This document shows, in pieces, positions 1-7,973 of a DNA stretch of 39,960 bases. The translations under genes were made by a program, and so were the position numbers. The stretch covers positions 1-39,960 of the forward strand of contig WQWU01000021.1 in the NCBI GenBank assembly GCA_009785215.1, in the 5' to 3' direction. Source of the stretch: Treponema sp. GTDB taxonomy: Bacteria > Spirochaetota > Spirochaetia > Treponematales > Breznakiellaceae. The notes beneath the pieces were generated by a model. That model saw only the letters and a program-made list of their open reading frames with translations. It had not been told where the DNA came from and made no database searches. The number at the start of each line of letters is the position of its first letter. The stretch's first letter is position 1.

Positions 1-39
1 CAATCGTATAGTATGCATTATCAAATAATAGGAGAAAAA

Positions 40-1059
40 ATGCCAACCAAAACCCTACAAATCCGCAATAATGCAGCTGAATTCCTCAAATTTACTTGGC
101 AAGCTGGGGAAGACGGCATCGAAGTCCGTGTACAGGACGAAACAGTCTGGCTAAGCCAGAAACTTATGGCTGCCCTGTTTGACTGTTCTACCGATAATAT
201 TGGTCAGCACTTAAAAAACATATTTTCAGAAGGCGAATTGGACGATATTTCAGTTACCGAGGATTTCTCGGTAACTGCCGCTGACGGCAAAAACTATAAA
301 ACCAAACACTACAACCTCGATGCCATAATCTCCGTTGGCTACCGCGTAAACTCCGCTAAAGCAACCCAATTTCGTATCTGGGCAACAAAAACCCTAAAGG
401 AATTTATAACCAAAGGCTTCGTACTGGACGACGAACGACTAAAACAGGGAAAAACCGTTTTTGGCACAGACTATTTCCGCGAACTGTTAGATCGAGTTCG
501 CTCTATCCGGGCAAGCGAGCGGCGTATTTGGCAGCAGATCACGGATATTTTTGCAGAATGCAGTACAGATTATAACAAGAACTCGCAATTAACCAAGGAT
601 TTTTACGCAATGGTACAAAATAAATTTCATTTTGCGATTGCTGGTCTTACTGCCGCAGAAATTATCTATTCTAAAGCCGATAAAAGCAAAGAAAACATGG
701 GGTTAACCACCTGGAAAAATTCCCCCGACGGGCGTATTTTAAAATCCGATGTTACAATCGCAAAAAATTATTTGTCGGAAACAGAAATACGACGGTTGGA
801 AAGGGCAGTTACAGGTTACTTTGATTATATCGAAGATTTAATCGAACAGGAAAATGCTTTTACAATGGAAGAATTTGCGGCAAGCGTAAACGAATTCTTA
901 TCATTTCGTAGATTTAAAATCTTGTCCAATAAAGGAAAAATCTCTAAAGACAAGGCTGATAAAAAAGCAGAAGCGGAATATGATGAATTCAATAAAACGC
1001 AAAAGATTGTTTCAGATTTTGATAGGGAAGTAAAGAAAATTTTAAAAAACAAGGAGTGA
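40..1059 (+). CDS. RhuM family protein (virulence RhuM / Fic-associated type)
   Basis: The 339-residue product has the layout of RhuM proteins: an N-terminal segment with 'DETVWLSQ' and 'LFDCSTDNIGQHLKNIF', then 'YNLDAIISVGYRVNS' and 'FRIWAT', and a helical charged C-terminus. RhuM was named from a Salmonella pathogenicity island; its biochemical role is not established, though the N-terminal part resembles DNA-associated domains of phage antirepressor-like proteins. The start at 40 is preferred over an ATG at 13 because AGGAG at 30-34 lies 5 nt before it. An 11-bp inverted repeat sits in the frame at codons 71-79 and encodes part of the segment just before 'ADGKNY'. The gene probably belongs to mobile or accessory DNA. 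The family call is confident, the function unknown. Confidence 0.88.
   Translation: MPTKTLQIRNNAAEFLKFTWQAGEDGIEVRVQDETVWLSQKLMAALFDCSTDNIGQHLKNIFSEGELDDISVTEDFSVTAADGKNYKTKHYNLDAIISVGYRVNSAKATQFRIWATKTLKEFITKGFVLDDERLKQGKTVFGTDYFRELLDRVRSIRASERRIWQQITDIFAECSTDYNKNSQLTKDFYAMVQNKFHFAIAGLTAAEIIYSKADKSKENMGLTTWKNSPDGRILKSDVTIAKNYLSETEIRRLERAVTGYFDYIEDLIEQENAFTMEEFAASVNEFLSFRRFKILSNKGKISKDKADKKAEAEYDEFNKTQKIVSDFDREVKKILKNKE
251..277. repeat. 27-bp palindromic element inside the RhuM gene
   Basis: Arms CAGTTACCGAG (251-261) and CTCGGTAACTG (267-277) are perfect reverse complements around the loop GATTT. The length is 27 nt, a multiple of three, so it keeps the frame. A near-identical copy in opposite orientation lies at 1631-1657. 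Confidence 0.85.
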
Positions 1060-1066
1060 TTTTTAT

Positions 1067-1117
1067 ATGTTAATGCAATCTCAACCTTTAGACCCAAAGT
1101 TTTGTGAAAAAATATGA
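1067..1117 (+). other. 16-codon ORF with good RBS, possible broken 5' end of the next gene
   Basis: An ATG at 1067 follows AAGGAG at 1051-1056 and opens a frame of 16 codons (starting MLMQSQPLDP) that ends at the TGA at 1115-1117, overlapping the ATG of the next gene as ATGA. A run of six A at 1107-1112 lies just before the stop. One additional A would fuse this frame to the downstream gene with no stop in between. It may therefore be the displaced N-terminus of that gene (natural frameshift or sequencing error) or a short leader peptide that couples translation. I cannot tell which from one sequence. Confidence 0.4.
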
Positions 1118-1605
1118 TAACGCATTTAAGTGACTATATCGAATATAAAAAAGAATATGGACACTCTGCCAAAGAGTATAAAAAAAATAAAATTGCTACT
1201 GCAAAAGAAACAGTAGAAATATTAAAGCGAATGGAAGAGGAAAGCGAATATACCAGTAAACCGCTCGCAGAAGTAAAATCACGTTATCCAGAATATAAAG
1301 GACTAGTTACAACATATATAAATGGCGGTTCATCACATTGCGGAGATTTTGTTGCTCAGGGTATTGGCTGGGCTGGGAAAGAAAGCGGCAAAGATCCTCG
1401 GGAAGGCTACTTTGAATTTATAAATGGGAGATTTCAACCAACAGAAAGTCCAGATCAAAACGAAACAAACAAATTGGTTGATCAACTTAAAAATTATCAT
1501 AAAGAGATAAGCAATGCCTATAAACAAGGAGAGCTGGATTCAGATAAAGACTTTGATCGCTTAGGTCAATTATTAAAAGATAATTTATATTCATGGTGGG
1601 ATTGA
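1114..1605 (+). CDS. hypothetical protein with HCGDFV motif, possibly 5'-frameshifted
   Basis: This 163-residue product is not recognised. The N-terminal third is Lys/Glu-rich and probably helical. The centre has 'GGSSHCGDFVAQGIGWAG' around the only Cys (residue 76), a setting that recalls the nucleophile region of amidase_6/CHAP-like cysteine peptidases, but no matching His/Asp block is visible, so this is only a weak resemblance. No good Shine-Dalgarno precedes the ATG at 1114. The stronger RBS belongs to the 16-codon frame that overlaps it by ATGA, so translation is either coupled or the true start is at 1067 with a lost base in an A-run. It follows the RhuM gene closely in the same direction and is likely co-transcribed as accessory DNA. 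Confidence 0.6.
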   Translation: MITHLSDYIEYKKEYGHSAKEYKKNKIATAKETVEILKRMEEESEYTSKPLAEVKSRYPEYKGLVTTYINGGSSHCGDFVAQGIGWAGKESGKDPREGYFEFINGRFQPTESPDQNETNKLVDQLKNYHKEISNAYKQGELDSDKDFDRLGQLLKDNLYSWWD

Positions 1606-1630
1606 AAGTGAACTACTAAGTTTTCCTTAG

Positions 1631-1657
1631 CAATTACCGAGAAATCCTCTGTAACTG
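1631..1657. repeat. Second, inverted copy of the RhuM palindromic element
   Basis: Arms CAATTACCGAG (1631-1641) and CTCTGTAACTG (1647-1657) flank the loop AAATC. Compared with the reverse complement of 251-277, 25 of 27 positions agree, and the loop AAATC is exactly the complement of GATTT. It lies in the gap between the unknown gene and the nitroreductase. There is no T-run after it, so it does not look like a terminator. Confidence 0.8.
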
Positions 1658-1728
1658 CCATGAAAAACCCCTCGACAAAGTAGAATACTGCATATACAGT
1701 TATGTATAGATAAAAGAGAGGTTATACT

Positions 1729-2538
1729 ATGCCCATTTCGAAAAAGAGATTAGAGGAAATTAAAGCTTTTAAAAACACGGATTTTTCTGATTGTCCGGAA
1801 TTAACCGACGAGCAACTGGCTCAAATGATCTTTAAGAGACAATCTGTCAGAGCTTATTCCAGAACATCTGTGGACTTTTTGGATAATGACATTGATCTGG
1901 CTGTAAGTTTAGGCATTCAGCCGCTAATTAAAGATATCAGGGTAAAAGTAAAAGTTTTAAGAAAGGCAGAGGTTTCCAATAATCGTTCTGATTACTGCAT
2001 TGCTTTTTACAGCGAAGAAAAACCGTATCACTTGGAGAATATCGGATTTATCGGACAGCAGATTGAGCTAACACTTCAATCAAAAGGTTTAGGAACATGC
2101 TGGTGGGGCATGAAAAAACCAAAAAAGAATTTTAAATCTGCTGATGGGCTTAACAGCATTATAACAATGACGGTTGGGTATCCAAAAACCCCGGAAACAA
2201 GAAAATACCCGGATGGTTTTAAGCGAAAAAACTCTGCTGACATTTTAATTAAAGATTCAAAACCGGATAACTTAATCGAAGCTGTTAGAATCGCTCCCAG
2301 CGCCATAAATCTCCAGCCATGGCTCATCGAAAAAAATGATAACAGCTATAACTTTTATTTAAAAACACCGGGCAATTTGCTGGAAAAAATGATTAATGAC
2401 ATGAGACATATCGATATTGGCATCGCAATGGCGCACTTATTTGTTCAGGCAAAGGCCGATGGTATAAACATTTCATTTAATTTTGAAGGTGCGGATATAA
2501 CAAACGGAAAATTTATTTGCAGCGCTGTTTTAGGGTAA
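1729..2538 (+). CDS. nitroreductase family protein (TM1586-like)
   Basis: The 269-residue protein reads as a flavin-dependent nitroreductase of the single-chain TM1586 type, in which two nitroreductase-like halves are joined. The N-terminal half has 'IFKRQSVRAYS' (the FMN-phosphate-binding Arg region) and 'IGQQIELTLQSKGLGTCWWG', the typical helix and strand of the family. The second half carries 'AVRIAPSAINLQPWLIE', the Ser-Asn-Gln-Pro segment of the active site, and 'HIDIGIAMAHLFVQAKADG'. The substrate is unknown; the family reduces nitro compounds or quinones with NAD(P)H. The start is supported by AGAGAGG at 1715-1721, 7 nt before the ATG. A small inverted repeat (TATAC/GTATA, 1693-1708) lies upstream. 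The gene is transcribed alone and next to convergent minus-strand genes. Confidence 0.85.
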   Translation: MPISKKRLEEIKAFKNTDFSDCPELTDEQLAQMIFKRQSVRAYSRTSVDFLDNDIDLAVSLGIQPLIKDIRVKVKVLRKAEVSNNRSDYCIAFYSEEKPYHLENIGFIGQQIELTLQSKGLGTCWWGMKKPKKNFKSADGLNSIITMTVGYPKTPETRKYPDGFKRKNSADILIKDSKPDNLIEAVRIAPSAINLQPWLIEKNDNSYNFYLKTPGNLLEKMINDMRHIDIGIAMAHLFVQAKADGINISFNFEGADITNGKFICSAVLG

Positions 2539-2598
2539 CAATCACCGGCGCTGCTTGTAATTTCTTCGGCAACAAAAAATCTTTATTATTGTTTCGCA

Positions 2599-2982
2599 CT
2601 AAGCCATCTTGCTAAGAACTTTGTGTAATTTTTCTGTAAAGGATTTTTTATCTATCGGTTTTGCTACAAAATCATTAACACCAAATTTTAATGCTTCTAT
2701 TACGTTGACTTTGTCGCTCTCACTTGAGACCATAATTATGGGCACCTGCTTAAGCTTCTCTGTTTCCCGAATCTTTTTTAATATATCCAGCCCTGTAACT
2801 TTGTCAGATAAATTCCAGTCGAGAAAAACAAAATCGATATGTTCTTTTTGCAGTATTTTAAATGCTGTTTCGCTGTTTTCGGCTTCTAAAAATATATTAC
2901 GGGAATTAGGAAGACTTTCCTTTATATAACTTATCAGAAGGTTACGAGTAGGCCGAGAGTCTTCGACAATCAAAATAATCAT
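2599..2982 (-). CDS. CheY-like single-domain response regulator
   Basis: The 127-residue product is a stand-alone receiver domain. It has the acidic pair E7/D8 in 'IVEDSR', the phosphoacceptor D55 in 'FVFLDWN', the switch Ser in 'IIMVSSES' near residue 86 and the conserved K108 in 'FVAKP'. No output domain follows, so it should act by protein contact, as in chemotaxis or phosphorelay, on an unknown partner. The cognate kinase is not in the window. AAGGAG lies 8 nt upstream of the ATG, and a TATAAT box on the minus strand lies at 3005-3010. The gene follows the hemerythrin gene in the same direction after 200 nt. Confidence 0.93.
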   Translation of the reverse strand: MIILIVEDSRPTRNLLISYIKESLPNSRNIFLEAENSETAFKILQKEHIDFVFLDWNLSDKVTGLDILKKIRETEKLKQVPIIMVSSESDKVNVIEALKFGVNDFVAKPIDKKSFTEKLHKVLSKMA

Positions 2983-3040
2983 TTTTCTAACTCCTTACCA
3001 CGCAATTATAAGATATTTATAGGGTAATTTAACCATAATG

Positions 3041-3135
3041 TCAATAGCAGGAAAATGGCTGAGGCGCCTGGAAATCCCTATAAAACCTGAAGTTTAACCC
3101 TGCAAGTTCAAAGGGATTATGGAAAACAGGCAGAA
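3041..3135. other. structured intergenic segment, possible dispersed repeat or RNA
   Basis: The 200-nt gap between the receiver and hemerythrin genes holds unusual sequence. On the minus strand AATCCCT and AGGGATT (7-bp arms) enclose two near-direct repeats, AACTTGCAGG and AACTTCAGG, followed by an AGGCGCCT palindrome. A 60-codon open frame on the minus strand crosses it but overlaps the hemerythrin 3' end, lacks an RBS and does not look protein-like. It may be a dispersed repeat or a transcript end structure; function not shown. Confidence 0.3.
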
Positions 3136-3182
3136 ATGAATACTTTTGCACCTTCTTCGCAGGATATCGATTTGGTAATGGT

Positions 3183-3617
3183 TCATGAGCCCCCGCCCGT
3201 ATATTGCCTGATATGCACCCCAATTTTTTTATCTTCTGATATAATGTGATGAATTAACCATTTAACAACTATTCTTTTAATGTCTTTATTCAATTCTAAG
3301 GATGAACCGCTGGCAGTAAATTGATGCACAAGACCAGCTACAGTAAGTTTAAAGTCTTCATGCATTTGTTTGTGTTTTTCATATTCGGGGTAATTATACT
3401 TTATCTGCAAAGATTCTTCATCGTTAAAATGCTTACATGTATAGTTAACAAGAAAATCCAGTGTGTCTTTTAAAATAGCTGTATCAGAACCATTTTCGCA
3501 GGATTTTACCAGACTGCTTAAAAGATCAAATATCTGCTGGTGCTGAACATCAACATCATCATTTCCAATTGAATACGCTGTATCCCATTTTAAACCTTCA
3601 TTATTTCCATTTTCCAT
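3183..3617 (-). CDS. bacteriohemerythrin
   Basis: The 144-residue protein carries the full set of hemerythrin di-iron ligands: H26 in 'VDVQHQQIF', H63 and E67 in 'HFNDEE', H82 and H86 in 'HKQMH', H124 and D129 in 'HHIISED'. Hemerythrins bind O2 at a non-haem di-iron site; in bacteria they serve oxygen sensing, storage or delivery. This one is a single-domain cytoplasmic form of usual length, so it probably buffers or reports oxygen in an anaerobe or microaerophile. The start is supported by AAGGAG 6 nt upstream. It is followed by a CheY-like gene in the same direction, which hints at a sensing role, but co-transcription is not shown. The C-terminus ends in Gly-Gly-Gly-Ser. Confidence 0.95.
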   Translation of the reverse strand: MENGNNEGLKWDTAYSIGNDDVDVQHQQIFDLLSSLVKSCENGSDTAILKDTLDFLVNYTCKHFNDEESLQIKYNYPEYEKHKQMHEDFKLTVAGLVHQFTASGSSLELNKDIKRIVVKWLIHHIISEDKKIGVHIRQYTGGGS

Positions 3618-3692
3618 AATACTCTCCTTTAAAAATATTTTTTATAAACAAATACCTATCCGCCTTTTTTGTTATGCCTGCTATGCAGCAGT

Positions 3693-4817
3693 CTACTCTG
3701 CAGCTTTAAAATTATAAATAGGTTTTATTATTTTTAAAACTTTTGCTGTAGGAGTAATGTTAGCTGCAATCTCATCTTTATTTTTACATGCAAATGGACT
3801 TTCGTCTAGTGTTTTTTTACAAATAGATGTAGAATATATTCCTTCCATCGATTTTTTATAATCTTCCATACTAAGCGTTGCAAATGCTTTAGTTCTGCTC
3901 ATAATTCTCCCGGCGCCGTGCGGAGCAGAAAAATTCCAATCTGGATTTCCCAAACCTTCGCAGATTAAACTGCCATCCCGCATATTGATAGGAATTATCA
4001 ATTTTTCGCCTAGCTTTGCAGATACTGCTCCTTTGCGTAAAATCATTTCGTTTGTATCAATATAATTGTGAATCGTAGAAAATTGTTCATAGACATCCGG
4101 AATATTCAAGCCCTTTTTAATGACGTCTAACATTGCCTTGCGGTTAATAAGTGCAAAGTCTTGAGTTATTTTCATATCGTTAATATAATCGTTAAAAAGC
4201 CCGCCGCTAACGTATGCCAGGTCTTTTGGTACATTAGTTATATCAAGTTCCTTTAACTGTTTAACCGCTTTATGCTGATAATACTCGGCAATCTCTTTGC
4301 CTAAATGGCGGCTTCCTGAGTGTACAACTATATAGAGATTATTTTCATCATCACGATTTACTTCGATAAAGTGATTTCCGCCGCCAAGTGTTCCTATACT
4401 TCGTCTTGCACGATCCAGTTTAAAAGACGGACACTTAATTTCGTTTAACTGCACTTGCCCGATATATTCATGCGGAGTATCTCTAACATTCATTCCGCTT
4501 GGAATCTCTGCGTATATCAATTTATCAAGATGAACCGGATCAAAATCTTTTGAAACATTATCATCCGCAGGAATAATTAATGTCTCCATACCGCAGCCTA
4601 TATCTACGCCAACAAGATTTGGAACAATCTTATCCTTGATCGTCATTGTAGTACCGATTGTGCAGCCTGCACCAGCATGAACATCAGGCATCAATCTGAT
4701 CTTGCTGTCTGCTGCAAACTCCTGATTACAAAGAAGCTGGATCTGTTCCCGGGAGAATTCGTCCAAAAAGTCTGTATAAACTTTTGCGGCGGCATATTTG
4801 CCTTTAATTTCCAACAT
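3693..4817 (-). CDS. rtcB: RtcB family RNA ligase
   Basis: The 374-residue protein is a short-form RtcB, the GTP- and Mn-dependent ligase that joins RNA 2',3'-cyclic-phosphate or 3'-phosphate ends to 5'-OH ends. Visible ligands and motifs are D72 and C75 in 'GVDIGCGM', N148 and H149 in 'GGGNHFIE', H166 in 'VVHSGSRHLG', H250 in 'TIHNYI', and the guanylated His H300 in 'APHGAGR'. No archease, rtcA or rtcR is nearby, so the protein stands alone and is likely an RNA repair enzyme. It is divergent from the sirtuin gene across 62 bp. A weak AGGG lies about 8 nt before the ATG. Assignment is strong; the physiological RNA target is unknown. Confidence 0.95.
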   Translation of the reverse strand: MLEIKGKYAAAKVYTDFLDEFSREQIQLLCNQEFAADSKIRLMPDVHAGAGCTIGTTMTIKDKIVPNLVGVDIGCGMETLIIPADDNVSKDFDPVHLDKLIYAEIPSGMNVRDTPHEYIGQVQLNEIKCPSFKLDRARRSIGTLGGGNHFIEVNRDDENNLYIVVHSGSRHLGKEIAEYYQHKAVKQLKELDITNVPKDLAYVSGGLFNDYINDMKITQDFALINRKAMLDVIKKGLNIPDVYEQFSTIHNYIDTNEMILRKGAVSAKLGEKLIIPINMRDGSLICEGLGNPDWNFSAPHGAGRIMSRTKAFATLSMEDYKKSMEGIYSTSICKKTLDESPFACKNKDEIAANITPTAKVLKIIKPIYNFKAAE

Positions 4818-4879
4818 ATAATTACCCTAATACTGTATAATAATCTGTTAATATATAATAGATAAAGATGGAGACCAAA

Positions 4880-5626
4880 ATGGATGATATTAATAAACTT
4901 TATACATTAATAAAGGAAGCAAAACATCTTGTCGCTCTTACAGGCGCAGGTGTAAGTACGCTTTCTGGGATTCGTGATTTCCGCGGAAAAAACGGACTTT
5001 ACAACGAGATGGATGCAGACAAGATTTTTAGTATCGAATATTTCGAGAAAGACCCGTCCTTCTACTATAATAATGCTGGTTCATTTATTTACAATTTAGA
5101 TGAAAAAGAAGCATCGATTGTTCACACCGTACTTGGACAGCTTGAACGGCTTGGATTTTTAAAAGCCCTTATAACGCAAAATATCGATCTACTGCATCAA
5201 AAAGGCGGCTGTAAAAATGTGATAGAAATTCACGGCTCTCCTATTACGCACTATTGCCTGCGGTGTTCAGGAGTGAATGTAAGTTATGAAGAGGCTGCGG
5301 CTGTTGTCCGCAAAGGTGAAATGCCAAAATGTCCAAAATGCGACAGAGTACTTAAACCCGCAATCACTTTTTTTGGCGAAGCGCTTCCAGCGCAGGCATT
5401 AAAAAAATCTGTAACAGAATCACAAAAAGCCGATGTCATGTTAGTGTTGGGAACAAGTTTAACTGTTCACCCCGCAGCAGGAATGCCGCAATATACATTA
5501 CGCAACAGCGGAAAAATTGTTATCGTTAACAATATGCCAACCCCATTAGACAACATGGCATTTATGCACTTTGATGATCTTGCTACAGTCTTTGAAGGTT
5601 TAAAGTCGATTATCGGGAACAATTAA
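4880..5626 (+). CDS. Sir2 family NAD-dependent protein deacylase
   Basis: The 248-residue product is a bacterial sirtuin. It shows the NAD-binding 'GAGVSTLSGIRDFRG' motif, 'TQNIDLLHQKGG', the catalytic His in 'EIHGS', a zinc knuckle with Cys pairs in 'CLRCSG' and 'CPKCD', and 'GTSLTVHPAAG' near the end. Sirtuins remove acyl groups from lysine using NAD+ and give nicotinamide and O-acyl-ADP-ribose. The start at 4880 is chosen over an ATG at 4868 because GGAG at 4870-4873 is 6 nt before it. A TATAAT at 4854-4859 could be the -10 box. The gene is divergent from rtcB and its end lies 6 nt from the convergent MFS gene. Confidence 0.93.
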   Translation: MDDINKLYTLIKEAKHLVALTGAGVSTLSGIRDFRGKNGLYNEMDADKIFSIEYFEKDPSFYYNNAGSFIYNLDEKEASIVHTVLGQLERLGFLKALITQNIDLLHQKGGCKNVIEIHGSPITHYCLRCSGVNVSYEEAAAVVRKGEMPKCPKCDRVLKPAITFFGEALPAQALKKSVTESQKADVMLVLGTSLTVHPAAGMPQYTLRNSGKIVIVNNMPTPLDNMAFMHFDDLATVFEGLKSIIGNN

Positions 5627-5632
5627 GGATGA

Positions 5633-6799
5633 TTATACCTTTACTTTGTCTACCTTTTTATTCAATACTGTAACAAAAATAATTTTTACTATTAAAATAG
5701 TTCCAATAAAAATCGGGAAGATAATAAAACTTGTAATCGATGTAAGCCAGCCAAAGATTGGCGGCATTATCGAAGTGCCAATGTAGGCGCAACCCATCTG
5801 CAAGCCGATAATAACATGCGAATATTCTTTGCCGAAGTTTTTGGGAGTTTCATGTAACAGACTTGGAAATATCGGAGCGCAGCCAAGACCAATCATAAAA
5901 AGTCCAGCTAGCGATAATAAATCTTTAAAAGGCAGTAACAATGTAACAATTCCGCAGCCGATAATTATTTGTCCTATGCGAACCATTTGCCTGTTGTTTA
6001 GTTTCATCGAAACAAAACCAGAAATAAAACGTCCCGATGTTATTCCAATAAAATACAAAGATATTGCGGCAGCAGCAGTTTCTTTTGCAATTCCTTTTAC
6101 TGCAACAAGATAACTTGCACCCCATAAACCAGCTATCGATTCTATCGTACAATAACAGAAAAAAACTATCAGCGCTTCTTTTACTCCAACAACAGTGAGC
6201 GCTTTCCTTATACCGACAGATTTATTTTTTGTTGTTTCGTCATCTGAATCACTTTTTTTCCATAACGATACCGATAATATCAATAAAATGATTAAACAAA
6301 AGTGAATTATACCTGCAGTTCTGTAACCCAAGTTCCAAGAATTTCTTTGTACTAAAAAAAATGACATTACAAGCGGACCTAAAGAAGCGCCTACTCCCCA
6401 AAAACAATGAAGCCAGCTCATGTGTCTTGCTTTGTAATGCAGGGCTACATAATTATTTAATCCTACATCGATAGCGCCGCCGCCCAGCCCAAGCGGAACG
6501 GCAAACAAACACAAAGCCAAAAATGAATTGGAAAATGAAAAACCTAAAAGCGCAAATGCCGTTAACAAAAAACCCGATGCCACAACGATTACGGTTCCAA
6601 AACGTTTAATAATTTTTCCGCTAAAAACTGCGGATATAACCGTTCCGCCTGCAGAAATCATCGATATAAATCCAGCAAAATGAAGCGGCACATTTAACAA
6701 ACCGTGCATCGACGGCCATCCGGCTCCAAGCTGCGAATCTGCAAGCCCTAAACTAACAAACGAAAAATAAATTAATAATAAAAGTAAAACAGAAAACAT
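5633..6799 (-). CDS. MFS transporter
   Basis: The 388-residue protein has about twelve hydrophobic helices and the loop 2-3 signature of the major facilitator superfamily as 'SGKIIKRFGTVIV'. 'GLGGGAIDVGLNNYVALH' and 'WLHCFWGVGASLGPLV' are typical of the FucP/YfkF-like sugar or drug MFS subgroup. Substrate cannot be read from the sequence. It starts 6 nt after the stop of the aldo/keto reductase gene, so the two are very likely one operon, and the transporter may move the substrate or product of that reductase. The short C-terminus is Lys-rich and cytoplasmic. Confidence 0.9.
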   Translation of the reverse strand: MFSVLLLLLIYFSFVSLGLADSQLGAGWPSMHGLLNVPLHFAGFISMISAGGTVISAVFSGKIIKRFGTVIVVASGFLLTAFALLGFSFSNSFLALCLFAVPLGLGGGAIDVGLNNYVALHYKARHMSWLHCFWGVGASLGPLVMSFFLVQRNSWNLGYRTAGIIHFCLIILLILSVSLWKKSDSDDETTKNKSVGIRKALTVVGVKEALIVFFCYCTIESIAGLWGASYLVAVKGIAKETAAAAISLYFIGITSGRFISGFVSMKLNNRQMVRIGQIIIGCGIVTLLLPFKDLLSLAGLFMIGLGCAPIFPSLLHETPKNFGKEYSHVIIGLQMGCAYIGTSIMPPIFGWLTSITSFIIFPIFIGTILIVKIIFVTVLNKKVDKVKV

Positions 6800-6805
6800 T
6801 ATTTA

Positions 6806-7948
6806 TTAACCTAAAAGTTTTTCCGCTTTATCCATGTTTTCGATAATCGGAACGCCAAACGGGCATCGTTTTTCGCAGCTGCCGCATTTTGTACATTCTG
6901 CTCCTTTGTGTTTTAAACTTTGATAATGCGAACGAATCGATGCAGGAACATTTGTCGTATCTAAATTTGCAATATCTAAATATTTATTTACTGTTGCAAT
7001 ATCAATCTCTGCAGGACAGGGCTGACAATGCTTGCAATATACACAGCTGCCGTGAAAACCGCCCCGTACAGAACTTAAAACTTCTGTAAAATCACGTTCT
7101 GCATCGCTTAGTTCCAAATACTTAACAACATCATTAATTTCTTCTGGTGTTTGGCAGCCGGGCAGAACGCTTACAACAGCAGGACGTGAAAGCGCATAAT
7201 GAATACACTGCGCAACTGTAAGCGGCTTTTTAAAAGGCGAATGTTCTGGCGAAATTAATTTTCCTGCTCCAAGCGCTTTCATTACAGTTATGCCTACATT
7301 TTTCTGTTCGCAAAGCCTGTACAATTCTGCCCGTGTCGGCTCTACACCCGCAAAATTAACAGCATTAAAATTATTATCTAAATGCGTAAAAATACTTTCG
7401 CCTGTCGGGATAATATCAAAAGCGGGGTTTAAACTGAACATCATAATTTCGGGAAGCCCTGTATTAATTGCTTTAATCGCAGTAACAGGATTATGCGAAC
7501 TAAAACCAATATGACTAATGTCGCCATTCTCTTTTAGTTTTAATGCATAATCGGCAATCTCGGTTTCAAAAACATTTTTGTAGTCATCTTCGGAATCGAT
7601 AAAGAATAACATTCCAAAATCGATATGTCCGCCGCACAAACGCAGATGTTCTTCAAAAAAACGCTTAACAGTGGGCATATCACGGCTAATGTCATATTGC
7701 TGTTTAATATCTGTCGAACAAATATGCCCCTGAATCAAAATATCTTTGCGGCGGACACCTAACGCTTTGGATAAAAATTCACGAACTTCCTGTCCCGGCA
7801 TAAACATATCAAAAATATTTATGCCATGATCAAGCGCCGCATCTATTGTGCTCTTTACCTGCTCGTAAGGTTTTCTGTCCAAGTGCTCGCAGCCGTGTCC
7901 GATGATACTTGCTTTTTTACCGGTCTTGCCGATTTCCCTAAAAATCAT
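6806..7948 (-). CDS. aldo/keto reductase with C-terminal ferredoxin-type Fe-S domain
   Basis: The 380-residue protein combines an aldo/keto reductase barrel (about residues 1-270, with 'ALDHGINIFDMF', 'IDFGMLFFID' and 'HIGFSSHNP') with a Cys-rich C-terminus. That end has 'CVYCKHCQPCP' and 'CTKCGSCEKRCP', enough ligands for two 4Fe-4S clusters. Such fusions are common in anaerobes and reduce carbonyl or sugar-like substrates with electrons that may come from ferredoxin; the substrate is unknown. The classical catalytic Tyr of the first AKR motif is not evident, because 'NIFDMFMPG' replaces the usual 'DTAxxYG', so activity may differ from standard NADPH-dependent members. It lies between putP (25 nt upstream) and the MFS gene (6 nt downstream), all minus strand. 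Confidence 0.9.
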   Translation of the reverse strand: MIFREIGKTGKKASIIGHGCEHLDRKPYEQVKSTIDAALDHGINIFDMFMPGQEVREFLSKALGVRRKDILIQGHICSTDIKQQYDISRDMPTVKRFFEEHLRLCGGHIDFGMLFFIDSEDDYKNVFETEIADYALKLKENGDISHIGFSSHNPVTAIKAINTGLPEIMMFSLNPAFDIIPTGESIFTHLDNNFNAVNFAGVEPTRAELYRLCEQKNVGITVMKALGAGKLISPEHSPFKKPLTVAQCIHYALSRPAVVSVLPGCQTPEEINDVVKYLELSDAERDFTEVLSSVRGGFHGSCVYCKHCQPCPAEIDIATVNKYLDIANLDTTNVPASIRSHYQSLKHKGAECTKCGSCEKRCPFGVPIIENMDKAEKLLG

Positions 7949-7973
7949 ATTTTTATCCTATTTTAATCCTGCT

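Noticed and set aside
1631..1657. Rho-independent terminator after the unknown gene
   Set aside because: There is no T-run following the stem, and the same element occurs inside a coding gene.
3041..3223. 60-codon minus-strand frame after the hemerythrin gene
   Set aside because: It overlaps the end of the hemerythrin gene, has no RBS and does not resemble a protein; its DNA is listed as a structured segment instead.
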